Below, piece by piece: positions 25,231-37,100 of a DNA stretch of 64,000 bases. Each line of letters opens with the position of its first letter. Within the stretch, counting starts at the first letter, position 1. Where the stretch lies: the NCBI RefSeq assembly GCF_000006565.2, contig NC_031467.1, positions 1,638,613-1,702,612 on the forward strand, read 5' to 3'. The position numbers and the translations under genes were made by a program. A model generated the notes under the pieces. It was not told the DNA's origin. It did no database searches and saw only the letters and a program-made list of their open reading frames with translations. The DNA is from Toxoplasma gondii ME49. Taxonomy: Eukaryota; Apicomplexa; Conoidasida; Eucoccidiorida; Sarcocystidae.

Positions 25231-28200
25231 CAAAATGGAAGGAATCGTTCCTGGGGAACGGCAAGGCTACTCCGGGCTTCATCTGTGAAGCAACCACTAA
25301 GGGAGATGCAGGAAGCTGAGAGGTGTGCGATCGCGCGCCAATGTTGTATAGGCACTTTTTATTTAAAAACGAGCAACAGTCAATGTCTCCTTGGCACACC
25401 TATGTTTCGTGTTATGTATAGCGACCCACTTGTTGTCGAGTAGATACAATAGTGATATGGACAAGGGAGAGGGGTATACGCAGTTTATATGCATGCACTC
25501 AAGTTGGTAATACTCGCATCTCTGCCAACTAAGCTTAGCTTTAGCATCTCTTGACACTCACCGCGCAATAAGCGCAAGCGTTTCTCTGTAGCATTTGCTA
25601 TCTTCACACTCTTGGAGTAAATCTGCGCACGTGTTGGTGAGCATTTCAGGGCCATGCAACATGCTGATTGTGCGTTTCGACTTTGACCGGGTAACTTCCG
25701 GTCTGTTCTTTGTCGCAGAATAACGTGATATACACCAGTGATTATATCGGTACGTGTTCTACTGCAGACACTTTGGTCTCTATGCAGAAGCGTCGTCATG
25801 AGCCATCGTAATGTGTAAATTTTATGCAGGTACGAGAGTGAATGGAGAATGCATATACACGTTCGTCCTCCCTTACCTTTCTTGTACTCATGCTCAGATC
25901 TCGTTACTGCTCTGTAGAAGGTGGCTATCTACGTTAAAATTCTCTAATCGCAATCAGAATCATGATTTGTTCAACTTCATGGATTCATGTGAAGAGTTAA
26001 TGACGTTTTTCCTATGTTGCTACACAACAGCAACCTCCCGAGGGAAAAAGGATCAGCTACGGGGAATTCATGAACACATTGGAGCTGTTAAACGCGTTAA
26101 AGGACTGGTCAGCAGCTGGCTCACCGCAGCGTAGTGGGTATGATGTCCACGAAACAAAGCGGTCTTTACCCGTTTTGCTTCTCTCACCTCCGGGCTCACG
26201 GGGGCACCGCACCAACGCATCCGGAAATTAAGATCCCCTGCAAGCCGCGGGCTGCTACCCTCAAAACCCCAGAAACTCTAACGCATATCGAAGAAGACTT
26301 GTGTACGTGCCTCTGTAGCTTCCCCGGAGAAGGCGACTGTACAACACTCCTGCGCCGTGGCAACCTCCAGCACATCGTTTCGGCGGAAGGTGCAACACAG
26401 TCAGTGTCCTAGACATAATCGTTTGCGGGTCGCGATGCGCAACGAAGAGGTGGATATATGTGCCGCGAACACAAAACTGTTGAAAGCGTCAAGGCATGCG
26501 ATACCGTGGGACACTAGGCAAAACAGAGCATGTTTTCTTCATAGAATTTCATAGCTTGGCAATATAGCCGAAGACGGGACATAAATTCGTCTAAGGACAT
26601 GTGTTTTTCCTCTAGAGTGATACTCGTAGAAAGAGATCAAGTGCACGAATTTTCCAGGGAAGAGAATGCTCGGAGGAGAACGGAACGAATCGTGACATCA
26701 GAACATTTGCGTCTCTCCTCTGTCACCACGCATCGGTGCCAACTGAAGAAGTTACGCAGAAACAATGTGAAAGTTATGCAAGCGCCGACGACCGCAGCAA
26801 TCTCGGGACCGAAAATAATATGCATCGCAGCCAAGATGTGCCTAACTCTACTTCATACCTATGTAGACACATGTGCGGTACATAGGAATAAGTGTCCATA
26901 TCCGTATACATGCGTGCATAACAGAATTCGTGTCTCTCCTACCAACAGATGTGGGGCTGGTGTAGTCGTGAAAACAGAAATGAGTGTATCTTCAGGGAGA
27001 CGACGGAGCAAGTGGGAACTGGGCACTCATTGACCTGTTCTTTGTCTTGCAACAGATACGGGACGAGAACAACGAAAGCAACCGACGCCATAACAGTGGC
27101 AAGTCACCGGGAGCTTCCACACTGCAAAACAGAATCGGAAAGCACTGGGGAAAATCCGTTGTTGCGTTTCTCTACGCAAACTCCAGGACAGATGCTGTCA
27201 ATGCATACATAAACACACATGCACGCGTCTTCTATACAGTTGCATGCGATACAACTGCGACAATACAGTTGAGCCGAACCTGGGGACGTGACAGGGGCGA
27301 AGAAACTGGAACAACAGTTGTACAAGAATGCTTTAAATATTTCTTTGGCCACCATTTCCCGCGTCTGGTTGAAGTCAGTCACGCATGGCGCTCAAACGGA
27401 TGATCTCCACTTGCGCGGCAGGCGCTGAAAACTCCAGAGAGGTTAACTCCTATGTGCAAATACACTTCTAACATCTCAGTACACACAAGTCGACGACAGA
27501 AAACAGGTTCGGCATCTGATGTGCCGTACGGGTGCTCTCTTTGGCGATGCACTAGGGAGGCGACGCAACAAAAGTGACTGCCTCAGTCCGTCCAGACAAA
27601 ACGCACTCGGATCGCATGCAACCCAGGCGAAATCACACATCCACAAAGTAGAAATGTAAACACGCCCTCACTCGTCTGGGGATATGGATCTGTCCACGAA
27701 CATGCTGACGAAGAAAACTATACGCGGTTTCAGTGCACAGAACCTCACATCCGCACAGATAAGCAGACTCGCACGGACACGCGCCATGTTCAAAAGAATC
27801 GTTTGGCAGTTGAATTGTATGAGTTTTGGATCTCCACGAGTCACTGGGACAGATGCCCCTTCTATCTCGTGTTCCACCGTCTCTCCTCTACGGAGTTTTT
27901 GAAGCACGCGCGCTTTGCGTTTTAACAGCTTTTGGAGAAAACGCAACTGGAAAAACCTTTCCGCACTGAGGGCCGAAGAGACGTTTTCCTCACATCGGAA
28001 AAAGAAACGAATCGTCCTTCCTCCGCCTCAACCCGTCGCTCTCCCAGTCCGCGAGACGCCAGTTTCTTCTAACCATCTGTGTACCCGGTGACCTCGGTCC
28101 ACGCAGGTGCATGCACGCACTTTACCATCCACTGGAACGGCTGTGACTCTTTTCTCTTTTTCGTTGGATTCGCCTGACTCGCGGCATGTGTTCCGGACAG

Positions 28201-28322
28201 ACCGCCAAACTCCGCCTTTTCGTTGCTCGCTCGCGACCGCTGTTCCTCGTCAAATGTTGCGTTTCGCCCTGTTGGACTCTAGAAAGTACTCTCCTCCTTC
28301 TTAATTCTCCGCGAGTCTCCGT
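25231..28322. other. Convergent intergenic region; no firm gene
   Basis: About 3.1 kb between the 3' ends of the M13 peptidase (plus) and the small membrane protein (minus). Base composition is visibly more AT-rich than the coding parts. Many short frames are present on both strands. The only one I flag is the minus-strand frame near 27668-27990. No tRNA, rRNA or transposon signature was recognised. Confidence 0.5.
27668..27990 (-). other. Weak candidate exon on the minus strand
   Basis: A minus-strand frame reads NVSSALSAERFFQLRFLQKL and then a basic stretch LLKRKARVLQKLRRGETVEH. It is preceded by a pyrimidine tract (TTTCTTTTTCC) that could serve as an acceptor, and a donor-like GCGGAT|GTGAGG lies within it. 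A further minus-strand piece at about 27366-27290 reads TREMVAKEIFKAFLYNCC. The compositions look protein-like, but the length is close to what chance gives and no family is recognised. Confidence 0.15.
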
Positions 28323-29600
28323 TCACTTCTGCTTTCTCTTTTTCTTGTTCGTGACAACTTGCCACTCCCCTTCTCCGTCTCTGTCCACCGGCTCGTTCGC
28401 CTGGTCGCCCGACTCCTGCGCTTCAACTCCAGGAGCAGACTCCACTGCTGCACTGCCTTTGTTTCCTCGGCGTTTCGCCTTGCCTGGCTGCTGCGAATCT
28501 CCATCGCCAGCAGATGCTGTCTCTTCGCTCGACGCACAGAGAGGGCCGTTTGACCCTGACGCCGGCTTCTTCTTGCGAGGGCGGCTCTTCCCTCCCGCCT
28601 AACGAGAGGCCACACACGAACACGCAAGCAGAAAAGCGGCTCTCGAGAAACCGGGGACCTGCAGGACGGACCGCAACTGAAACAGAATCCGACACATCCG
28701 TTCAACTATTTGCTTCGGCGGTGAAAAACCGACGAAATAAAGGTGAGGTACACCCCCCCGGAGGAGGTCCTCTGGGGTTGTGCTCCGAGAAAGCCAGCAA
28801 GGCGGACACCGCAGACAATCGAGAAAAGAATTTCTTTCGTCGGGGAATTTGTCACTTCCGAGAGCCTTACGCGCTTGTTGATGGCTGCAGGGGGTTTGCG
28901 GTACTGCAGGTAAGACACTCCGACCACTGCGAAGAAGGCGACAAACAACCTGCGATGTCACGAAAGACAGAACAACGCGCGAAGTGGCATAGACGAATCG
29001 ACTTGATTCTCACCAACGACGGGTAGGCTAGCTGGAAACGGGAAGGAGAAATGTGACTCGCGTGTCTGACATGTCGGCCAATGTCGTTCACCACGTCGTC
29101 TCCAAGGGAGATGTACAAAAAAAATCCATCTGAAAGGCGGAAGCCCGTAGATGCACGCATTTTTGAAGAGGCGCATCTGCATCCGCATACATCGCACGTC
29201 TGCACCGCGGCTGTGTCTCCCGATATCAAACGCGGTACACACACACACACATGACGCCACATAGGCAGAAGAATAACCCAAACAACGCTGTTTTTATATA
29301 TATGCGTCAGCAGACCGACGCTGCATATACCTAACCATATATACATATATATATTATATGTCGGGCATTCGCTCAGTCGGACAACTCGACACATCTCCGC
29401 AACCACGTAGAAGACAAAGTACGAAAACAGCCACTCCCGTACGAAGCACAGATGACGGATGCTGGTCTTAGTGCACGGAAGACGCACGCGAGGGTTACGT
29501 AGATTGGATCGCCTTGTTGTACTTGATCGGCATAGTGCATGAGCGCCTGGACGACTTTGTCCACCGCCGCGGCTGCCCACTCGGGCATCTTAGGTGCCAT
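28323..29600 (-). CDS. Small single-pass membrane protein, three exons, unknown family
   Basis: I assemble 155 residues from exons 29600-29488, 28949-28871 and 28598-28323 (stop TGA). The first donor is CTCGC|GTGCGT in phase 2, the second is AAGCGC|GTAAGG in phase 0. The joined frame starts MAPKMPEW with a strong ATG context (AAACATGG). One hydrophobic helix of about 20 residues spans the first junction (IYVTLALFVAFFAVVGVSYL), followed by YRKPPAAINKR. The rest is hydrophilic and basic (KSRPRKKK, QQPGKAKRRGNKG) and ends GEWQVVTNKKKRKQK. There is no signal peptide before the helix, and the basic side follows it, which suggests a cytosolic C-terminal tail on an internal membrane. That a hydrophobic helix emerges only after splicing supports the model. 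Function unknown; the individual joins are inference. Confidence 0.6.
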
Positions 29601-32600
29601 GTTTGCGCCTAGAATTCGACTCGAGTACCTCTTCGTTTCTTCCACGGCGCGAATGGAGCTTTTTTCTGGAGAGAAACAACGCAGCAAACCCTGTGTGAAA
29701 ACGCCACAGTGCGGGCACTCGACCGGTTTGTCGACAGGAAGCGGGCAGCCTCGAATTGACGGTACTGCCGGCACTGGTAGGGCGGCGGATTGGCGCTGTG
29801 GAGCGAATGCGGAAGCAGACAAGGAGGGATACGGCACGAACAGAGAAGAAAGTTGGGGTAAGAAATAAAAAGAGGAAACGAAAGGTAATCCAGAGACAAA
29901 AGAGAGAACAGGAGAACGCAGAACGAGTTGGTGGCGGCCAACAGTCTGGATAGCTCCGCGACAAACGGTGGACTACTTGGTCCTGGCGTCTTCCAGATGT
30001 CCAGTAGGAACGTGATCACCAGTCTAGCTTCCGAAATTGTCGGGAAGAAAAAACACAAAAGCTACTGTGAACTATTTGCTCCCGAGAGCACGGAAGACGA
30101 AAGGACAAACAGCCGAAAACGAGCTTCGCGGAATAGGGACACTGTTTTGCGTTGGAGAACTGGACGACTACATGCACATCGTACGAAATAACACACTCCG
30201 AAAAGTTGAACAACCCGTTTCCACGATAAATACATGCAGAGCTACGGGAAAATATGTGACATTTTTGGCTTGGGGGAGAAGCAGCTCCTCTCTATTCTTT
30301 TGACGGCGCCGCACGCTGACCCCGCCTTCAGAACGAGAGCACGAACCCGCGGAACAGTCGAAGTGTGTAGGGGTCGCGGTAGCACTGAGTAGAACAATGA
30401 GAACACTCGCACAAGACAGATAAGCACAGAGAGAACTACCTGTCCCTCGACGCGCTCCTTCTTCCTCTTCGACAAAAGAAAGTGCGCGAGGCATTTGCTG
30501 TACATTGCTGCGTCGAGAAAACCTGAAGCGCCGAGAGTTTTGAATGTGTGTGGACTGAGACGGGACTTCCGGCTTCCTCTAAAACCCAGCACATATGCTG
30601 AGTATACAGTAGAAAGTTTCATTCTTTGCAAGGAGAGGCTTACACATCTGCACAAATGCAAGATTTACATTTACTCGATGAGTTGGTACCGGGAAACTCG
30701 GAGGAAACCGAGGGGACGGCTCTTCCAATATCCAGGTTGCTGTCCGGTAGCTGATGACCCGGTAACCTCACAGGGATAGATTGAGAGATTTCTGTTATCC
30801 TACCAGTTCTTTGCATCCTACTAAATGTGCTGTTATCAACGGCGAACCCGAGTAAGTTTGGGTAATGTGAGTTTAGTTCGATCGTTTCATTCTGGATCAA
30901 GTGGACGAAGCAGAAACCGCTCTCATCTTCCTTGGGATTTCTGCAGTAGGGCCTAACTAACGTGACCCGTGATACGTAGCTGTCTACCACCAAGAAGCAC
31001 TATAGTTCTTGAAAATGCCTTCCACACTTCTTAAGTGACCTTACAGGAATATGTATACGACACATTTTATTTGTTCAGTAAAAAGATATCCTTAGAACTA
31101 CGGTGGCGTATTCACTCCTGGCGCAAGGGACTGTTGCAGGCACCCCAAGAGCCACGTACACAGCACGCGAAAAGCTCGTCCCTGTTTAAGTTGTTAAACA
31201 CCATCCTTACATTAGATTCACAGAAAACTGGAGTTGCCTGCTTTCCAGACTGATAAAAAAGCAAAAAGGAAACACCCCAAATCCCACCGTCGTCACTAGC
31301 GAGTATACAAATGAATGATATTCGGTTGCGCGCTGCTAACTTCTTATAGAAATACAGGCGGAAGCCGAATCATACTGTGTGATAACTGAAGTAATTGACA
31401 TTGTGTGACGATACGAAAAACTTGCGGATAAACCATCCTGTTCTCGCCTGTATGCGTACGCACCTCGGCAGCCTGTACATTACCGAATCCGAGGTCCTTA
31501 GGACGAGAAGCAGAAACACGGTTTACCTGTTTAAAACCAAAACAGTCTATCTAGGCTAAAGAAAACAACTTACTATTGGTTTCTGGAAGAGCTTACAGTG
31601 ACAGTTTTCGATAAACGCGTCTGTTGCTTGCCGCTGACGAGGTGCAGTCAATGAGTCTGTCATGTCAGAAGGAAAGAGCGGCGACGAAAGGGGGGGGGAA
31701 CGCCCTCGCGTCACTCGTAGAGCAGAATTCTGCGTCTCGAGGGAGGTGAAAAATTTTGGAGATGTGGCAGCAACGAGGAAGAATTAGTGACATTGAAAGA
31801 CACAAACGATTCGACCAAACTGTGCTCGAAATACTGGAAAAACACGACGAAAACGACCCGAAACGCCTGTCGCTGCCCCTCAACATGATGTGTCTCCCAG
31901 CGGCTGCTTCGGCTGTGGCTCCGTTTCGAACGTTGAGTCTCCAGGCGTCACTTTAGCGCATTCTACTCTAGTTTTTTGAAGGAGAACCATTAAAGTTCTT
32001 TTTCTTTCTCTCGCGGGGACAGTACCACGGAGCTTTCCCGAACCCTCATCGCTCGTGGCTGAAAGTGCCACTTTGTCTTGTACGGTGAGGCTGACCGGGG
32101 GGCGACGTAGACCGAGCCGAGGCGCGAAGTGTCGCTCTTGCGGTTAAGTAAGTTTCTTTGAGGAAACCCGTGAACATGTATTGTTTCGATTTCCGGTGGA
32201 TCGAAGAAAGACAAAGGCTGCGGGTTCATTACCTCTGCGAGTTGAAACGAAAAACACGCGTCTTGGACCCGCTGCCGCGCTAGCTCTTGCAGACGGTTCT
32301 CGAGTTTCTCTGGCCCGGCAGACAATTCCGGCTCGCGGAGTTGCGGTCATCTGTGTCTGGGGAGAGGCAAGCGCGCGCACAAACACTTTCAGACTTCTTG
32401 CGTGTCTTTTCTCTTCTTGACCCCTGATCCCTGACTCAGTGCCTTGATCGCATTTCTCAAACGCGTCAGGATTCGACGAGAAACTGCCAAGAGAAAGAAC
32501 TCCAGAAGACAGGAACCCCGTCCGTGAGTGCACTGCATATTCGCCGATCGGAAGGCAGCGCCTACCGGCATCCGACACTGGTGAGATTGCGGTCTCTTGA

Positions 32601-34101
32601 GTCAAGCTGCGCGATTTCACGGTGGAAAGCTCCCAACATTTTGCCTGAACTGGACCTGGACTTCCTCGTGCCTTTTGGGAGATTCCCAGAAGCAGCTGAG
32701 GAGAAAGGACAGGAAAACAGCCACCGAATTACTCAAGGACAGGTCTCCAGCGCCCGCTCATCCGTGTTTCTGAGGAAAGCAGGCCTCGAGGTGTATTGTG
32801 CATTCCTCGATCTGTGCGAAAAGCTCATTTCAAGAAACCTACAGATTTGAGAATCTCGGTCTCAGCAAGTATCGCGAGAAACGCGCGAAGCCGAGTCGGC
32901 CAGGTTCTTTGCTCCTGTGTGAATACATTATTATATATGTATTCATATATCTGCATATGTGTACAGCGAAATTTGAATGGCTCATGAAATATAATCCACG
33001 CGCCACCTCAAGCATACTTTTCGGCAAAACAGTGGAAAGCACTCAGTCAACCTTTTTCATTTTCGGAGTTTTCGTTGCTGCGGACTTTCCGACACATTTT
33101 TCTCCGTGCTTTTCGAGACATCAGTTTCGGTTCCTGTCTGCGGCTAGCCAGAAGCCAAGTCTACTGAACGCACGTCCGCGGACTTAACTGCGCCTCTTCC
33201 CCACTCCGTTTACCCAGCGAGTTTGCAAACGTTTTAAAAGATAAGATAAGTGGTCCACTAGAGCTAGACACCTTGTGGACTACTTTCGGGTGTCGACGTC
33301 AACAAGGTTTAACTTGCTTGGTTCTGTGGCAGATGAGTCGCCTAAGAGGACTGCACACTGCCGAGTAAACAACGGTTGTCGTCTGAAGCAGACGAAATTC
33401 GGAGTGGCATTCTGGTTGTTCAGTTTCGATTTCGTTTCATGCGCAGTGGATGGTTTGGACTTTTCAAGCTTCTCCTCCGATTTGGTCGCGACTCCGGCTG
33501 TCAGAAATTAGACACGCACTTGAGTGTGTCAGGTCCGCATTTGCGCGGATCACTCGTGAGTCTCGCGCCGTGGTATTTCAGCCTGTTGAAAAAGACAGGC
33601 TGGCGATGTGCTTGCAGAACTTGGATCTGAATTGCGTTTTTCTCGGAGAGTGGTGTGATCTTTGCGTACGTGGTGCATTCGGTGGTTTTTAGACTTTGTT
33701 GGGCTCGAATCCACTGAGACATAACAGGTCAACTTGGTGTCCTCCACCTCTCACTTTCGTGACGCATCCGTAGGTATTTTTTCCCCGAGTTTCGCAGACC
33801 TGGAGTGTAAAGGCTTTCGAGTGTGTCCGTTGTGCAGCCCCTCTGCTGTTTTTGCTAACAGTTTTTCTCGAGTGTGTTAACAGTCGCGGTCACGTGCTCA
33901 ATAGAATTCCCCGGGACCTCAAGACAACCTATAAGGAATGCCGATTGCGAGATGACCAGGAGTGCATCGGACTTCCAGAGCTTCCAGGAGAGATAATTTG
34001 ATTTCTCCGGTCTCCTCGAAAACTGATTTCGAGCAACCTCTCGGGCCGCGGTAGTCTTGGGTTACACCACTCCTCCCCTTTACCTGGGCTTTTTCCTCAA
34101 C
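29601..34101. other. Divergent upstream region between the small membrane protein and the CCCH gene
   Basis: About 4.5 kb upstream of both neighbours. The part around 30,600-31,650 is AT-richer than its surroundings. A short (TA) tract lies at about 29,335-29,357 just inside the small gene's first intron, not here. Plus-strand frames at 31756-31956 and 32524-32850 look mildly protein-like (RISDIERHKRFDQTVLEILE and GLEVYCAFLDLCEKLISRN) but have no supported splicing or family. It should contain both promoters. Confidence 0.45.
32524..32850 (+). other. Weak candidate small coding frame upstream of the CCCH gene
   Basis: A plus-strand frame without internal stop reads NILPELDLDFLVPFGRFPEA and ends with an amphipathic-looking stretch, GLEVYCAFLDLCEKLISRNL. 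The only ATG-type start choices are poor. It could be a 5' exon, an upstream frame in a leader, or chance. No domain is recognised. Confidence 0.12.
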
Positions 34102-37100
34102 ATGGATGTTCCCTCGTTTTCAGGCGACGACTCATGCCAAGAAGGCGTGGAGAAAACCTCGCTGCCCTCCCTCCATCGCTACTCAACTCAACCCCTGGGA
34201 GATAGCCGCAGCACCGCACCGAGCTCCAGCAGCTCTCGCGGCCACTCTGCCGACGATTGCCGGGTCAATGCTGCGAAAACCGCGAAGAGTTCCGACGCAG
34301 AAATCGTATTTCGGTCCATCCCTGGCTCCGGCCCCCTGAACACTTTCGTCACGCAAAGTCCGAAAAATACCCCCTCAGGAAACTCCGTTTCACCCCAACG
34401 CACTGAGGGCGGCGTGGCAGACCTGAAGACACGCGGTGACCGGGCCGTTCTAGTAAACAAAACTGACAAGGGCGCTGCGGCACAGACTGGTGATGTTTAC
34501 GCGGGTGACGCGTCGTCCCCGTTTCTCTCCTCTTCACCGAGCACCGGAGATTTAACTGTGGCTGCAGTTAGCGACGAAGGCACTGTCAGTCCGCCTAACG
34601 GCACCGAAAGCCGAACGCCCGGCGTGGAAAACGGCTCTTCTGCAGAGGGCTCTGGAGAAGGAGAGCTAAAGTGGGATCGCGCCTACTGCAAGCACTTCCT
34701 CTTTGGCCGATGCGCTCGCCGCCGTTGCCGGTTTCTTCACGGAGATGCCGAAGTTGTTCAACAACAAAGGCGCCTTCTCGAAATGGACACGGCTGCAACG
34801 GCAGCCGCAGCTGGCGCAAACGGAACTACGCAGTCGGAAGATTCGAGAATCGCGACCAGTCAGCGACAAACACGCGACAGAAAGGCTAATTCGAATGCTT
34901 CTGGTGGTGCGGTGCTCGTTCGGAACGACGATCGCCGGGATGAAGCGAGTAAGAAGGGACTACAGTTGGCCGCGTACCTACGGGCAGATCAGCACTTCTT
35001 TTTCCCTCAAAACGGAGTTGCTTTCCGTCGGTCTTCGCTTCTCAACATCTCTGTGTCGTCTTAGCTTGGCAGGTTCTGGAGTGTCATGTGACACGTTTGA
35101 GTTTTCGAAAACCTTTGGCTTTCTTTCGTTTGCGTTTTACCCAGACAAACAGGGCAATCGATTCTTCTCTTCACACAACGGAAATACAAGCCAGCCTCAC
35201 CGCCGTGGGTCTCTTGGCACCTACACTCCCGTCGGTATATCGGCACCGTGCCGCCACGTCCACTACCAGCAGCCTAAGTAAGTGACGAACGTGTCTGCTT
35301 GAAAACCTATCGATCGTAGAGACTCTGAGACGAAACGCCCAGTGCGCTTGACTGTGGACCTCAAGCCAATGGAACACTCCAAAGCGCACGTAGATCTTCC
35401 TCTGTCCATACATTACCTGTGAAACCTGTCTATGTCGTCTGTTGCAGCCGCAACATGAATCATATGAGCAACCAGGAGGCGGAGAACCGATGCAAACCGG
35501 TGAGTTGAGTGAAAAGTTTTTACTTCGTATGTTTTCTGAGCATGAGAAATTCTCTCCCTACCCCGAGGGCCCTATACGCGTGAGAAATCTACACGAATTG
35601 CTCGCAGCCAAAAACATTTCCGCGTTGAAACCAGAGGCATTTCCTGCAAAACCATGCATCTCGCTCGTTTCGTTTCTTTTTCAGATTCCCGGGAATGTCC
35701 ATCGCGGACCACCAGGCGCGCCAGGTCAAGCACCTTACGGAGTCCCGTTCTTCTACGGCAACAGCTCGAATGGCAGCAGCAACCCAGTTCGATCTCCGTC
35801 GCCCCCCAGGACGTATCTCACCTCTCCTCCGATGAGCGGACCCTCGGGGTCTCTTAACGCCGATGGCTCTGGAGGAAGCGCGAATTTCGTGTCTTCTCAG
35901 ACGTTCTACGGGACTGGTCAAGGGGGTGCACCATGGGCGCCTGCGACTTCTGTGCCGCCCCCGCCGGCATCGACACCGTCGCCTCCATTCATGCCGGGGC
36001 CTCAAACGCTGTATGGCACTGGAGGGCCTTTGTCGGACTCGGTGCGCAGGCCGCTGCCCCCGATTGGCAAGCAATTCCCAACGGGAGCCGAGAAGAACGT
36101 GCACTTGAGAAACGAGTTGGACTTTGCCCTCGCCCTGGCCTCCGCCGCCGCAGAGGAGCTGATGCGAAGCGAGGAGAAGTTCTCAGCAGCCAAGGCGGCT
36201 TCAGCCGCTGCCCAGCAACTCGCTGCTCAGGTGGGTACGTCGGCTTCACAGGGGCGCCAAGAGGCTCACGGTTGCGCGGGGTTCTCGTGTCTCACGGGCC
36301 AGGCGCCTCCGGGAGGCTTCGCTGGGGCCCCTGCAACTCCGCCTTCAGATCTCCGGTTCGTCCAGGCTGCCGAGTCGCTCGCGGAGCGGTGCAACATCCC
36401 GTTCGTCAGCGTCTATCTGCCCGGGCAGGGCTACATCATCCAGTTCGTTGAAGGTGTCGCTGGGACAATCGCGACGAACAGAGCGTCGGGCTTGGCCGAG
36501 CGCCGTAGCGGCAACTTTGCAGGATGTAACTCGAAATCCGAGGGCGCGAATCCGGCGCCGCAGCACTCGAAGGAGTTTCCCGCTGGTCCTCTTGAGAAGG
36601 GCCAGGGGGCCGCAAAGACAGGCGCGATTGCCTCTGGGACTGAGACCGGCGACCCATTAGCGGCGAAGGTAGAAAAGGCGCCACTCGTCAAGCCTCCGGT
36701 GTCGATGACACGGTCTTGGCTCGAAGTTCTGAAGCAGGCTCCGGGGGCCGGGAGCAGCTGCAAAACGGCGAAAAACAGCGACAAAGGAGACCACGCGCCC
36801 GCTGTCGGAGCGGGAGACGCGAAGGCCACCAAGCATGCCTCTGCCAATCTTCTGGGGCTTTTTGAGCCCCTCCAGGAGATGGCGCTTTCTCCCCCCGACC
36901 ACGCCAGCGAAGCGTCTCACGCCGCTGGCGACGCGCCTAAAGACGAGGTCGGCGCAAACACCGGGTGGCCAAGCCTGACGAATGCGCACAGACCGGGCGC
37001 GCAGAATCTCGAGGAAGGAGGCGAAACGCGGCAAACGAAGTCTCCGCTAGACACTCGGGACTCCCAGCTCCTGCCAAACTTTGGAGGCGATTTGTGGACG

